Below are positions 26,354-34,390 of a DNA stretch of 64,000 bases, in pieces. A program made the translations under genes and the position numbers. This DNA is from VYFG01 sp965248685 (lineage in GTDB: Bacteria > Pseudomonadota > Gammaproteobacteria > Arenicellales > Poriferihabitantaceae). Under the pieces are notes generated by a model, which was not told the DNA's origin, made no database searches, and was given only the letters and a program-made list of their open reading frames with translations. Positions within the stretch are counted from its first letter, which is position 1. Each line of letters starts with the position of its first letter. The stretch covers positions 1,116,001 through 1,180,000 of the forward strand of contig CBDFKC010000003.1 in NCBI GenBank assembly GCA_965248685.1, written 5' to 3'.

Positions 26354-26875
26354 AGAAATTGTGGTAGTGTACGTTTACTGACATCGAATAACAAAACTAA
26401 TTAACCTCTGATCCGGAAGCTCGTGGTTTCTCTTGGTCCATTGGAATTCACTGGTGCTATATTGGTTTCACTTTAAATTAGACGAGCAGTCGAAATGGGT
26501 CTGATTTATCCAATTCCCTGATTGCGAACGAGGTCTGGGATTCCACACCAGAGCGAGCTATTGCTTGGATTTCGCGACTCAATATGGAAAATATCGTATC
26601 CCTATCCAACCTGCCCACGGCTGCCCGGAGAGATATTAAATATTAATTTAATATCAAATGATTAGATATTTCGAATATGGCTTAACAATTGCCTGAAAAC
26701 GCATTGATTTGAAGAGGATTTGTCGCAGTCAGAGCGTTATCTATGAATTAATATTGAATAGAATAGCCGAACATATAAACACCGCCCGAATTCCCGGGGT
26801 TACTCCAGGGTACAAGGGGATTGAACAAACCAACTGGTCCGTAATAACCGATAATACAATTTTCAGGATACCAAG
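26354..26875. other. Divergent intergenic region upstream of rep and the corrinoid operon
   Basis: 522 bp expected to hold the promoters of rep and of the corrinoid operon. It contains an all-AT hairpin (GATATTAAAT at 26632-26641, ATTTAATATC at 26646-26655, loop of four). No cobalamin riboswitch or other known leader was recognised. A 75-codon frame from 26709 overlaps the corrinoid gene start and is not considered real. Confidence 0.5.
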
Positions 26876-27580
26876 ATGTCAGACGAAGATTTCGAAGAAG
26901 ATATTGACCTGTCAGCACTACCCAACGATGAACTAGTGGAGCAGATGCATGATGACCTGTACGATGGTCTGCGGGAGGAAATTGTCGAAGGTACTAATAT
27001 TTTACTGGGGCGAGGCTGGAGCGCGTCCAAGGTATTGGATGATGCCCTGGTTGAAGGAATGAGAATCGTTGGTATCGATTTTCGGGATGGCATATTGTTT
27101 GTACCGGAAGTTTTGATGTCTGCCAATGCGATGAAAGGGGGAATGGAAATCCTGCGTCCACTGCTGGCAGAAACCGGGGCCGAACCGATTGGTAAAATGA
27201 TTATCGGAACCGTGAAGGGGGATATTCATGACATCGGTAAGAATCTGGTAGCTATGATGATGGAAGGCGCCGGATTTGAAGTGATTAACCTGGGTATCGA
27301 CAATCCGGTGGAAAGTTATCTGGATGCTATCGTAGAACATAAACCTGACATCGTCGGTATGTCGGCGCTGCTAACCACTACCATGCCATATATGAAAGTG
27401 GTAATTGATACGATGGTTGAGAAAGGTATTCGGGATGATCACATCGTTCTGGTGGGCGGAGCCCCGCTCAACGAAGAGTTCAGCAAGGCGGTTGGCGCTG
27501 ATGCTTATTGTCGCGACGCGGCGGTTGCGGTTGAAACGGCGCAAACCCTGATGGCTGAACGCCGCGCCGCTCGGGCCTGA
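26876..27580 (+). CDS. Corrinoid methyl-carrier protein (MtbC/MttC-like)
   Basis: 234 residues: a helical cap domain (about 20-105) and a B12-binding Rossmann domain. The cobalt-binding motif is D116-x-H118-x2-G121 in KGDIHDIGKN; VGMSALLTTTMPYMK and ILVGGAP-like HIVLVGGAPLN complete the B12 signature. It carries the methyl group between an MttB-type enzyme and the pterin-dependent methyltransferase. The N-terminus is very acidic (SDEDFEEDIDLS), in contrast to the basic tails of its likely partners. First gene of a plus-strand operon. Confidence 0.92.
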   Translation: MSDEDFEEDIDLSALPNDELVEQMHDDLYDGLREEIVEGTNILLGRGWSASKVLDDALVEGMRIVGIDFRDGILFVPEVLMSANAMKGGMEILRPLLAETGAEPIGKMIIGTVKGDIHDIGKNLVAMMMEGAGFEVINLGIDNPVESYLDAIVEHKPDIVGMSALLTTTMPYMKVVIDTMVEKGIRDDHIVLVGGAPLNEEFSKAVGADAYCRDAAVAVETAQTLMAERRAARA

Positions 27581-27601
27581 TCGTCCCGGCTGAATGTTAC
27601 C

Positions 27602-28213
27602 GTGTCTACCAACCGAGTTCTGATTATTGCATGTGGAGCCCTGGCCCCTGACCTGGTCCGGGTCCGCGATTTGAATGGTTGGGATCATATCGATTTCCAG
27701 TGCCTGCCAGCGGAGCTGCACAACAAACCGCAACTGATACCAGAACAGGTCCGCAGCAAAATACAGCAAAATCGGGATCGCTATCAAACCATATTTGTTG
27801 GGTATTCTGATTGTGGCACCGGCGGTCTGCTGGACGCGGTTCTGAGCCAGGAAGGCGTCGAACGTTTGCCCGGCGCACATTGCTATGAAATGTTCGCTGG
27901 CAGTAAGCAATTTGGTCAGCTGCATGAAGCAGAGCTGGGCACTTTTTACCTCACAGATTTTCTGGCAAGGCATTTCGATCGGCTAATCGTCAAGGGACTT
28001 GGCATGGATCGCTTTCCCCAATTGAAGCAAGAATATTTTTCGAATTATCGCAAGCTGGTTTATCTGGCCCAGCTGGATGATCCAGATATCGAAGCCAAAG
28101 CAATCAAAGCGGCAAAATTTCTCGGGCTTAAATATGAAAAGGTTGCAACCGGAGACCACCATCTTGATGCGGCGCTCTCAGTGACGGTAACGCCGATCAG
28201 TCAAGTTGCCTGA
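27602..28213 (+). CDS. DUF1638-family protein of the corrinoid operon
   Basis: 203 residues starting with GTG 21 bp after the corrinoid gene. The family landmarks are ACGALAPDL near the N-terminus, VGYSDCGTGGLLDAVL and LPGAHCYEMFAGS, with three conserved cysteines (in CGAL, DCGTGG and HCYE) that could bind metal or a cofactor. DUF1638 proteins are found repeatedly beside MttB-type systems, so a role in corrinoid methyl transfer or cofactor handling is likely, but the reaction is unknown. GHHxxD-like TGDHHLDAAL is near the end. Confidence 0.85.
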   Translation: MSTNRVLIIACGALAPDLVRVRDLNGWDHIDFQCLPAELHNKPQLIPEQVRSKIQQNRDRYQTIFVGYSDCGTGGLLDAVLSQEGVERLPGAHCYEMFAGSKQFGQLHEAELGTFYLTDFLARHFDRLIVKGLGMDRFPQLKQEYFSNYRKLVYLAQLDDPDIEAKAIKAAKFLGLKYEKVATGDHHLDAALSVTVTPISQVA

Positions 28214-28269
28214 CCGGGTCCATCAGGCTCCGTGATTGTGTTGAATCGAATCGATTGAACCAAACACGA

Positions 28270-28282
28270 TTTAATTTCCCCC
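28270..28282. repeat. 13-bp intergenic motif, copy 2
   Basis: TTTAATTTCCCCC, 41 nt before the start codon at 28323; identical to copies at 22050 and 53120. Confidence 0.5.
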
Positions 28283-28322
28283 TGCATTCCTATTAATCCA
28301 AACCAGTAATCCCTTTTGTAAA

Positions 28323-28622
28323 ATGCCCAAACTTATCACCGTATACTGGCGAGACATACCGGCCCAGGTTATTGCCAAAGAGCGACGGACCAGCGCTAAG
28401 GTAGAACTAAGTCCGCGCTTTGCCGACGCCGTAGACCGCGCCGCGATGCGCGCAGGGAAGGGAAGCACCGACGCGTACCTGGAAGAATGGCGTCGTGTTA
28501 GCGAGCCCTGTGGCGATGATTTACAGGCTGCGGTAGATGCGGCAGCAGCGCGGATTGAATCAGAGTACGGCAAGGAACGCTTGATCGCATTGATCAAAAG
28601 CGAAGGCAAAGAAATTTCGTAA
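28323..28622 (+). CDS. PF13769-like small protein ('virulence factor' family)
   Basis: 99 residues. ITVYWRDIPAQVIAK, AVDRAAMRAGKGSTDAYLEE and EPCGDD are the conserved blocks of a family labelled virulence factor in databases for historical reasons. Its constant company in other genomes is MttB, corrinoid protein and methyl-THF methyltransferase genes, so it is better seen as an accessory of methylamine-type C1 metabolism. No membrane or catalytic signature. Lies in the operon between DUF1638 and the methyltransferase; the function is unknown. Confidence 0.82.
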   Translation: MPKLITVYWRDIPAQVIAKERRTSAKVELSPRFADAVDRAAMRAGKGSTDAYLEEWRRVSEPCGDDLQAAVDAAAARIESEYGKERLIALIKSEGKEIS

Positions 28623-28646
28623 TATCATTAATCCTTACCCACTAAA

Positions 28647-29540
28647 ATGACAGACACTATCGTCAGCTCGGCCACCAAAACGATCAAAATTGGTTTCGAC
28701 CACCCATTCGTAATCATCGGCGAACGTATAAACCCAACTGGCCGAAAAATCCTCGCTGAAGAGATGAAGAACGGTGATTACAGTCGGGTTGAAAGTGATG
28801 CCCTTGCCCAGGTTGCTGCTGGCGCGACCATGCTGGATGTCAATGCCGGAATTCCCCTGGCTGATGAGCCGCGCATTCTCGCTGAATCGATCCAGCTGGT
28901 GCAGTCAATAACTGATGTCCCTTTATCCATTGATTCTTCAATAGTTGCCGCACTGGAAGCAGGGCTCCAGGTATATCAGGGTAAGCCGCTGCTCAATTCG
29001 GTGACCGGTGAGGACGAGCGCCTGGAAAGTGTTCTACCGCTAGTAAAGAAATATGGCGCTGCTGTGGTTGCGATTTCAAACGACGAAGCAGGAATATCGG
29101 AAAACCCTGATGATCGCTTCGACGTTGCCAAGAAAATAGTTGAGCGGGCAGCAGATTACGGCATTCACTACAGCGATATTGTGGTGGATCCGTTGGTCAT
29201 GCCGGTAGGCGCGATCAATAGTGCGGGAAAGCAGGTGGTTCATCTGGTCAAGAGGTTGCGCGAAGAGCTTAAAGTAAACACCACCTGTGGTGCGTCGAAT
29301 TTCAGCTTTGGTATTCCCAATCGCAAGGGAATGGATGCCCATTTCCTTAGTATGGCCATGGGTGCTGGAATGACCTCGGCAATTACCAATCCACTGCATG
29401 AAGAAGTTATGCAGGGGATTATGGCGGGGAATGTCGTGATGGGACACGATCCGAATTGCGCACGCTGGCTAAAAAAGTATCGCCAGCCGGCACCGGAAGG
29501 AGAAGGACGTAGTGGCGGGCGCAGACGCCGCCGCGGCTAA
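28647..29540 (+). CDS. Methyltetrahydrofolate:corrinoid methyltransferase
   Basis: 297 residues, pterin-binding TIM barrel as in MtrH, AcsE and the MetH pterin domain. VIIGERINPTGRK is the family opening, followed by GATMLDVNAGIPLADE, LSIDSS and NSVTGEDERL. It would pass the methyl group from the corrinoid protein to tetrahydrofolate (or back). The C-terminus ends in a glycine/arginine tail (SGGRRRRRG) that is not part of the barrel. The stop is followed after 3 bp by the GFA gene, so translation is probably coupled. Confidence 0.92.
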   Translation: MTDTIVSSATKTIKIGFDHPFVIIGERINPTGRKILAEEMKNGDYSRVESDALAQVAAGATMLDVNAGIPLADEPRILAESIQLVQSITDVPLSIDSSIVAALEAGLQVYQGKPLLNSVTGEDERLESVLPLVKKYGAAVVAISNDEAGISENPDDRFDVAKKIVERAADYGIHYSDIVVDPLVMPVGAINSAGKQVVHLVKRLREELKVNTTCGASNFSFGIPNRKGMDAHFLSMAMGAGMTSAITNPLHEEVMQGIMAGNVVMGHDPNCARWLKKYRQPAPEGEGRSGGRRRRRG

Positions 29541-29543
29541 AAA

Positions 29544-29930
29544 ATGTCAGAGTCTGTCAGCAAGTTAACCGGCGGATGTCTCTGCGGAGGTGTGCGGTAT
29601 GGTATCAGTGGTGATATCCGGGGGGTGATCAATTGCTTCTGTGTTCAGTGTCAGAAGACCTCCGGACATCATGTGGCGGCCACCAGCGCGCTGCTGACAA
29701 ATTTCGAATTACTGAACCAGCAATCGCTGCAGTGGTATCAGTCATCAGAAGACGCCAAGCGAGGATTCTGTCATACCTGCGGTAGCAGTTTGTTTTGGCA
29801 GAAAAGTAACCGGGATTCGATTAGTATCATGGCCGGTACTATCGACGCGCCAACCGGACTCAGTACCGTCGAAAATATTTTTGTCGAGGATATGAGTGAT
29901 TACCACGGACTCCCTTCGTTGACCGAGTGA
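29544..29930 (+). CDS. GFA/CENP-V-family zinc protein
   Basis: 128 residues. Three zinc-binding cysteine motifs: GGCLCGGVRY, CFCVQCQKTSG and CHTCGSSLFW. Members are called glutathione-dependent formaldehyde-activating enzymes, although that activity is disputed. Its place inside the corrinoid C1 operon, between methyltransferase and activator, suits handling of a C1 aldehyde or metal. It lacks a reductase or S-formylglutathione hydrolase neighbour. Confidence 0.85.
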   Translation: MSESVSKLTGGCLCGGVRYGISGDIRGVINCFCVQCQKTSGHHVAATSALLTNFELLNQQSLQWYQSSEDAKRGFCHTCGSSLFWQKSNRDSISIMAGTIDAPTGLSTVENIFVEDMSDYHGLPSLTE

Positions 29931-29962
29931 GTTCCCTGTATTTCCGATAACGTAAATTTCGA

Positions 29963-31981
29963 ATGAGCGAGAGTGCCACTGTCCAGATCGTATTTACCCC
30001 TTCGGGTAAACGCGGCAATATCCCCCAGGGAAAGACAGTGCTGGATGCAGCCCGGATGCTGGGGGTTGATCTCGACACCGTTTGTGGCGGCCGGGGTATT
30101 TGTGATCGCTGCCAGGTTGATCAGAGTATCGGCGAATTTGCCAAGTTCGGAATTCACTCCAGGGCTGAGCACCTGTCATCTCATAGCAGTAGTGAGAAAG
30201 AGTTCTTCAAGCCAGGCACACCGTCTACCCGCCGTCTGGGTTGCCAGGCCTTGCTCCAGGGTGATGTGATTATTGATGTGCCGCCAGAAAGCCAGGCCCA
30301 CCGGCAGGTGGTGCGAAAGCGCGCGGAAGTCCACCAAATAAACCTTAACCCAGCAGTTCGCCTGCACTATGTAGAGGTGCCTGAACCCAATATGCACGAT
30401 CCCAGTGGCGACTTGCAGAGGATGCTCGATGCCCTGGAATTCGAATGGGAACTGACAGATGTTACCTGTGATTTCGGCATTCTCGGCGGTTTGCAAACCA
30501 CCCTGCGCGAAGGAAAATGGGGTGTAACCGCGGCGGTCCACCATGGCAAACGTATCGTGGGGCTGTGGCCCGGAATTCAGACCATTGCCTATGGGGTTGC
30601 GGTGGATGTCGGTTCTACCACCATCGCAGCCCATCTGTGCGATCTGGTAGGCGGCGAAGTGATTACCTCGGCCGGTCGAATGAATCCCCAGATTCGGTTT
30701 GGCGAAGACCTGATGAGTCGGGTTTCCTATGCCATGATGAATCCTGGTGGAGAAAAAGATATGACACTGGCGGTGCGGGAGGCACTCCAGGGCCTAATCG
30801 AAGAACTGGCCAGAGACGCGGAAATTTCCCTGTGCGAAATAATGGACATCACCCTGGTGGGTAATCCTGTCATGCATCATCTACTACTCGGGGTGAATCC
30901 AGTAGAGCTTGGTGGTGCTCCGTTTGCCTTGGCGACCGACCAAAGCTTGGACGCTCTCGCAAGTGATATTGGCCTGGATATAAATCCGGGAACCAGAATT
31001 TATGTTCTGCCCTGTATCGCCGGACACGTTGGTGCCGATGCGGCGGCTGTAACATTGTCAGAAGCACCTTATGCCCGGGAAGAGCTAACCCTGGTAGTAG
31101 ATGTGGGCACCAATGCAGAGATCGTTCTCGGTAACAGCAAGCGTATGCTGGCCGCTTCCAGCCCCACCGGACCGGCATTCGAAGGTGCCCAGATAAGCGG
31201 TGGTCAGCGGGCGGCCCCAGGCGCCATCGAACGAGTCAGGATTGACCGCGAAACTCTGGAGCCTAAGTTCAGGGTAATCGGTAGCGAGTTATGGTCCGAT
31301 GAAGCAGGATTTGATCAATCCATTGAACAGACCGGGATTACCGGCATCTGTGGATCCGGCATTATTGAAATCATCGCTGAAATGTATCTGGCGGGGCTTA
31401 TCCGATCTGACGGCATTATCGACGGCAATATGAGCAGTCGTACTCCAAGGGTTGTGGTTGACGAAAAAACCTTTAGCTATGTTATGCATGATCAGGGCAC
31501 CGTACGCATAGTTATAACCCAGAATGATGTGCGGGCGATTCAACTTGCCAAGGCAGCACTATATGCTGGCTGCCGACTCCTGATGGACAAGCTCGGCGTG
31601 GACGAAATTGACCGGATTCGTCTGGCCGGCGCGTTTGGCGCTCACATCGATACCAAGTACGCCATGGCACTGGGCATGATCCCTGATTGCCAGCTGGAGC
31701 ATGTTACCTCAGCTGGCAATGCAGCCGGGACTGGTGCCACCATTACCTTGCTGGATATTGATGCCCGTAGTGAAATAGAAGACGTGGTAAAGCGTATTCA
31801 GAAGGTTGAAACAGCAGTGGAACCGAAATTCCAGGACCACTTTATCGATGCCCTGGCGATCCCTCATAAAACCGCGCTATTCCCCAATTTGCGCAAGCAA
31901 GTGGACCTACCAGAACCACTACAATCGTCATCCGAGTCGGATGGAGGACGCCAACGCCGTCGCAGAAAACGGGCCGGCTAA
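29963..31981 (+). CDS. Reductive activator of corrinoid protein (2Fe-2S plus ASKHA/DUF4445, RACo/RamA-like role)
   Basis: 672 residues. The N-terminal plant-type 2Fe-2S domain has Cys41, Cys47, Cys50 and Cys94 (CGGRGICDRC and LGCQ). The large C-terminal region is an ASKHA ATPase-like domain: VAVDVGSTTIAAHLCDLVGG, LVVDVGTNAEIVLGN, GSGIIEIIAEMYLAGLI and LAGAFGAHIDTKYAMALGMI. Such proteins use ATP to drive electrons onto inactive Co(II) corrinoid, restoring Co(I). It ends in an Arg/Lys-rich tail (GGRQRRRRKRAG) after an acidic/serine linker. Last clear member of the corrinoid operon (32 bp after the GFA gene). Confidence 0.92.
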   Translation: MSESATVQIVFTPSGKRGNIPQGKTVLDAARMLGVDLDTVCGGRGICDRCQVDQSIGEFAKFGIHSRAEHLSSHSSSEKEFFKPGTPSTRRLGCQALLQGDVIIDVPPESQAHRQVVRKRAEVHQINLNPAVRLHYVEVPEPNMHDPSGDLQRMLDALEFEWELTDVTCDFGILGGLQTTLREGKWGVTAAVHHGKRIVGLWPGIQTIAYGVAVDVGSTTIAAHLCDLVGGEVITSAGRMNPQIRFGEDLMSRVSYAMMNPGGEKDMTLAVREALQGLIEELARDAEISLCEIMDITLVGNPVMHHLLLGVNPVELGGAPFALATDQSLDALASDIGLDINPGTRIYVLPCIAGHVGADAAAVTLSEAPYAREELTLVVDVGTNAEIVLGNSKRMLAASSPTGPAFEGAQISGGQRAAPGAIERVRIDRETLEPKFRVIGSELWSDEAGFDQSIEQTGITGICGSGIIEIIAEMYLAGLIRSDGIIDGNMSSRTPRVVVDEKTFSYVMHDQGTVRIVITQNDVRAIQLAKAALYAGCRLLMDKLGVDEIDRIRLAGAFGAHIDTKYAMALGMIPDCQLEHVTSAGNAAGTGATITLLDIDARSEIEDVVKRIQKVETAVEPKFQDHFIDALAIPHKTALFPNLRKQVDLPEPLQSSSESDGGRQRRRRKRAG

Positions 31982-32020
31982 CCTGATCTCGGTATCGTAG
32001 TGTAGTAAATTTCCCTTACT

Positions 32021-33001
32021 ATGTCCGATATCTTACACATCACCAACGGCGATTCCTCGGTGACCCTGCTCCAGGCCGGCGGTATCCAGGGCGACATTCT
32101 TCCCTGGCGGGATGTTCTGCACGACGGTCCGGTGCCAGCCAACTTGTCTTTGCAGGAACTTTCCCAGGTCCGTGCGGGCTTTATTGTCCGGCAGGGCTGG
32201 GGTGACTTTGACCGAATTGCTGCAGATTTCGCCGAACGTGATGGTCTGCTTGGGAAGTTTAAGCAATATCGGAAAGTATTGTTGTGGTTCGAGCACGACC
32301 TCTATGATCAATTACAAATCCTGCAAATACTGGACTGGTTAGCGACCCAGGATCTGACCGGAACCGATGCGGGGTTAATTTGTACCGAGCAATACCTTGG
32401 TTGGCAGACCCCTGAAAGTATCGTAGGACTGCAACGGTTTGAACAGGCGATTGATATTCGACATTTAGGGCTGGCGACCAAAGCCTGGTGGGCGTTCCGG
32501 CAGCCTGACCCTTCTGAGTTTGTCCAGTTGCTTGCCGCTGAAACTGATGCTCTGCCATTTCTTCAAGGTGCAGTACTGCGTATGCTGGAAGAGTATCCGG
32601 ATATCACGACCGGTCTTGGCAGAACTGAAACCCAGGCTGTTACATTACTCGGTCAGAATGCACGCCCAGGTGGACAATTGTTTGGCGATAACCAGAAGCT
32701 GGAATCGCGAATATTTTTAGGAGACTCGAGCTTTTGGGCTCTGCTTAATGGATTGCTGTCGGCTCCTGAACCACTGATTGAATTTCAATCGGCTCGGGAT
32801 AAACAGAAAAAAATTTCTACTGAAGATAAATCCAGAACGTTGCCCCTCCGTATCACTAACACCGGTATCCGGGTTTTGTCTGGTAAAGAAAACTATCTGG
32901 ATATCGCCAGTCCATCGCGCTGGATCGGCGGGGTCAATCTGCATCCTGGTTACTATTGGTGCTGGAACAGTGCTACCCAGACTATCGAGCAACGTACATG
33001 A
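32021..33001 (+). CDS. DUF1835-domain protein
   Basis: 326 residues. LHITNGDSSVTLLQAGGIQG and LPWRDVLHDGPVP are the signature of DUF1835, and LWFEHDLYDQLQILQILDWL is its second block. The function of the family is unknown. It follows the activator gene by 39 bp and is followed by the GNAT gene 9 bp later, so it may be read from the same transcript, but nothing links it to C1 metabolism. Confidence 0.83.
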   Translation: MSDILHITNGDSSVTLLQAGGIQGDILPWRDVLHDGPVPANLSLQELSQVRAGFIVRQGWGDFDRIAADFAERDGLLGKFKQYRKVLLWFEHDLYDQLQILQILDWLATQDLTGTDAGLICTEQYLGWQTPESIVGLQRFEQAIDIRHLGLATKAWWAFRQPDPSEFVQLLAAETDALPFLQGAVLRMLEEYPDITTGLGRTETQAVTLLGQNARPGGQLFGDNQKLESRIFLGDSSFWALLNGLLSAPEPLIEFQSARDKQKKISTEDKSRTLPLRITNTGIRVLSGKENYLDIASPSRWIGGVNLHPGYYWCWNSATQTIEQRT

Positions 33002-33010
33002 CGCCAACCA

Positions 33011-33493
33011 ATGAGTGCCAAACCTGAAAGTTCAGTCGCACTTAGGCCGGCGCGACCGGGTGATGCAACAGGGATAACCCTGTGTGTTAAAGCTGCTTAT
33101 AAACTCTATTTGGGGCGAATGGATAAAGAGCCCGGCCCGATGCTTGCTGATTACGCCGAGATGATCCGTCGCCATGAGGTTCATATTGCTATTGATTCGG
33201 CTGAGTCGTTGCCAGATATCCTGGGTGTGCTGGTGTTGATTGCGAAACCTGATCGATTTCTATTGGATAACGTTGCGGTAGACCCCAGAGCGCAAGGGCT
33301 GGGGGTTGGTAGAAAACTCATTTCTCTGGCGGAAAATCGTGCTTTGGAATCCGGATACAAGCGAATCGAGCTATACACCCATGAGTTGATGACCGAAAAC
33401 CAGCAAATGTATCCAAAACTTGGATATAGCGAATGCCGCCGGGTAACTGAACACGGTTATCAGCGAATTTATTTTGAAAAGTTACTGGGTTGA
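33011..33493 (+). CDS. GNAT-family N-acetyltransferase
   Basis: 160 residues. The acetyl-CoA loop is VDPRAQGLGVGRKLISLAE (Q-x2-G-x-G-R/K variant), preceded by the usual beta strand FLLDNVAV and followed by RIELYTHELMTENQQMYPKL. Acceptor substrate unknown. Starts 9 bp after the DUF1835 gene. Confidence 0.88.
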   Translation: MSAKPESSVALRPARPGDATGITLCVKAAYKLYLGRMDKEPGPMLADYAEMIRRHEVHIAIDSAESLPDILGVLVLIAKPDRFLLDNVAVDPRAQGLGVGRKLISLAENRALESGYKRIELYTHELMTENQQMYPKLGYSECRRVTEHGYQRIYFEKLLG

Positions 33494-33602
33494 TCTTCGG
33501 ATAGTTTTTTGGCTAAGGTTTTTTACCCGCCTCTTTCACAGCTTCTCCAGGTGATTCCCTGATAATAATTGCCGTATAATAACTCCGTGGTTTAGCCACA
33601 TT

Positions 33603-33779
33603 ATTCTCGGGGCGGGGTGCAAATCCCCACCGGCGGTAATTGCTATTTGGTATTTAGTTAATAACACCAGACGCATCAGCCCGCGAGCGCTTGTGAAATT
33701 GTGTTGTTTTCAATTTTCCAAGGTCAGCAGATTCGGTGTAAATCCGAAGCCGACGGTTACAGTCCGGACGGAAGAGAAT
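33603..33779 (+). promoter_or_regulatory. FMN riboswitch (RFN element)
   Basis: Conserved RFN segments appear in order: GGGGTGCAAATCCCC (P2), CCGGCGGTAATT, AGCCCGCGAGCG, GGTCAGCAGATTCGGTGTAA, ATCCGAAGCCGACGGT and AGTCCGGACGGAAGAGAA. It ends about 90 nt before the lumazine synthase ATG. FMN binding is expected to shut expression down when flavin is plentiful; whether by transcription or translation is not clear, as no obvious terminator is visible before the gene. Confidence 0.95.
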
Positions 33780-33867
33780 AACTGCGTTGGACTAATCGAG
33801 CTGAGGTTCGAACGTTCGCGCGGTCGTTTGCCCCGATTGTGTTTAATTGTTGAACGTATTTACGCAT

Positions 33868-34353
33868 ATGAACCAATCGACCTCACCGCTACATCCCAAC
33901 AAACGGATTGCTTTTGTCCAGGCCTGCTGGCATCAAGAAATTGTTAGCCAAGCCAAAACCGCTTTCATTGATTCAGTTTGCGCTAGTAATATTGACCCGG
34001 GTTCCATCGACCAGTATGACGTTCCGGGCAGCCTGGAAATTCCTCTGCAGTGCAAGTTGCTGGCGAAGTCCGGCGACTACCAGATAATCGTTGCCGCTGG
34101 CTTGATTGTGGATGGTGGTATTTACCGACATGATTTTGTCGCTTCCACTGTGCTTGACGCGATGATGCAGATACAACTGGAAACCGAAGTTCCCGTGTTA
34201 TCAGTGGTATTGACGCCCCATCACTTTACTGAGAGTGAAGCCCACCGTGAATTTTTTTATCAGCATTTTAAAACCAAGGGGAATGAAGCCGCTCAGGCTT
34301 GCATTCAAACCCTTAAAAATATGACGTATGTGAAATCGAAGGTTGCGGCGTGA
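33868..34353 (+). CDS. ribH: 6,7-dimethyl-8-ribityllumazine synthase, type II
   Basis: 161 residues. Makes the riboflavin precursor from the ribityl-pyrimidinedione and dihydroxybutanone phosphate. IAFVQACWHQEIV, YDVPGSLEIPLQCKLLAKSG, GLIVDGGIYRHDFVASTVLD and SVVLTPHHFTESEAHREFFY are the pattern of the RibH2 class known from Brucella and Rhizobium, rather than the common nusB-linked RibH. No other rib gene is adjacent, and the FMN riboswitch stands directly upstream. The ATG at 33868 (MNQST) is preferred over one 21 nt earlier. Confidence 0.9.
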   Translation: MNQSTSPLHPNKRIAFVQACWHQEIVSQAKTAFIDSVCASNIDPGSIDQYDVPGSLEIPLQCKLLAKSGDYQIIVAAGLIVDGGIYRHDFVASTVLDAMMQIQLETEVPVLSVVLTPHHFTESEAHREFFYQHFKTKGNEAAQACIQTLKNMTYVKSKVAA

Positions 34354-34390
34354 TAGCAGGTTTAACTAACACAGGTTCAACCAACAAAGG

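Noticed and set aside
26709..26936. 75-codon frame before the corrinoid gene
   Set aside because: Overlaps the well-supported corrinoid protein in another frame and has no family features.
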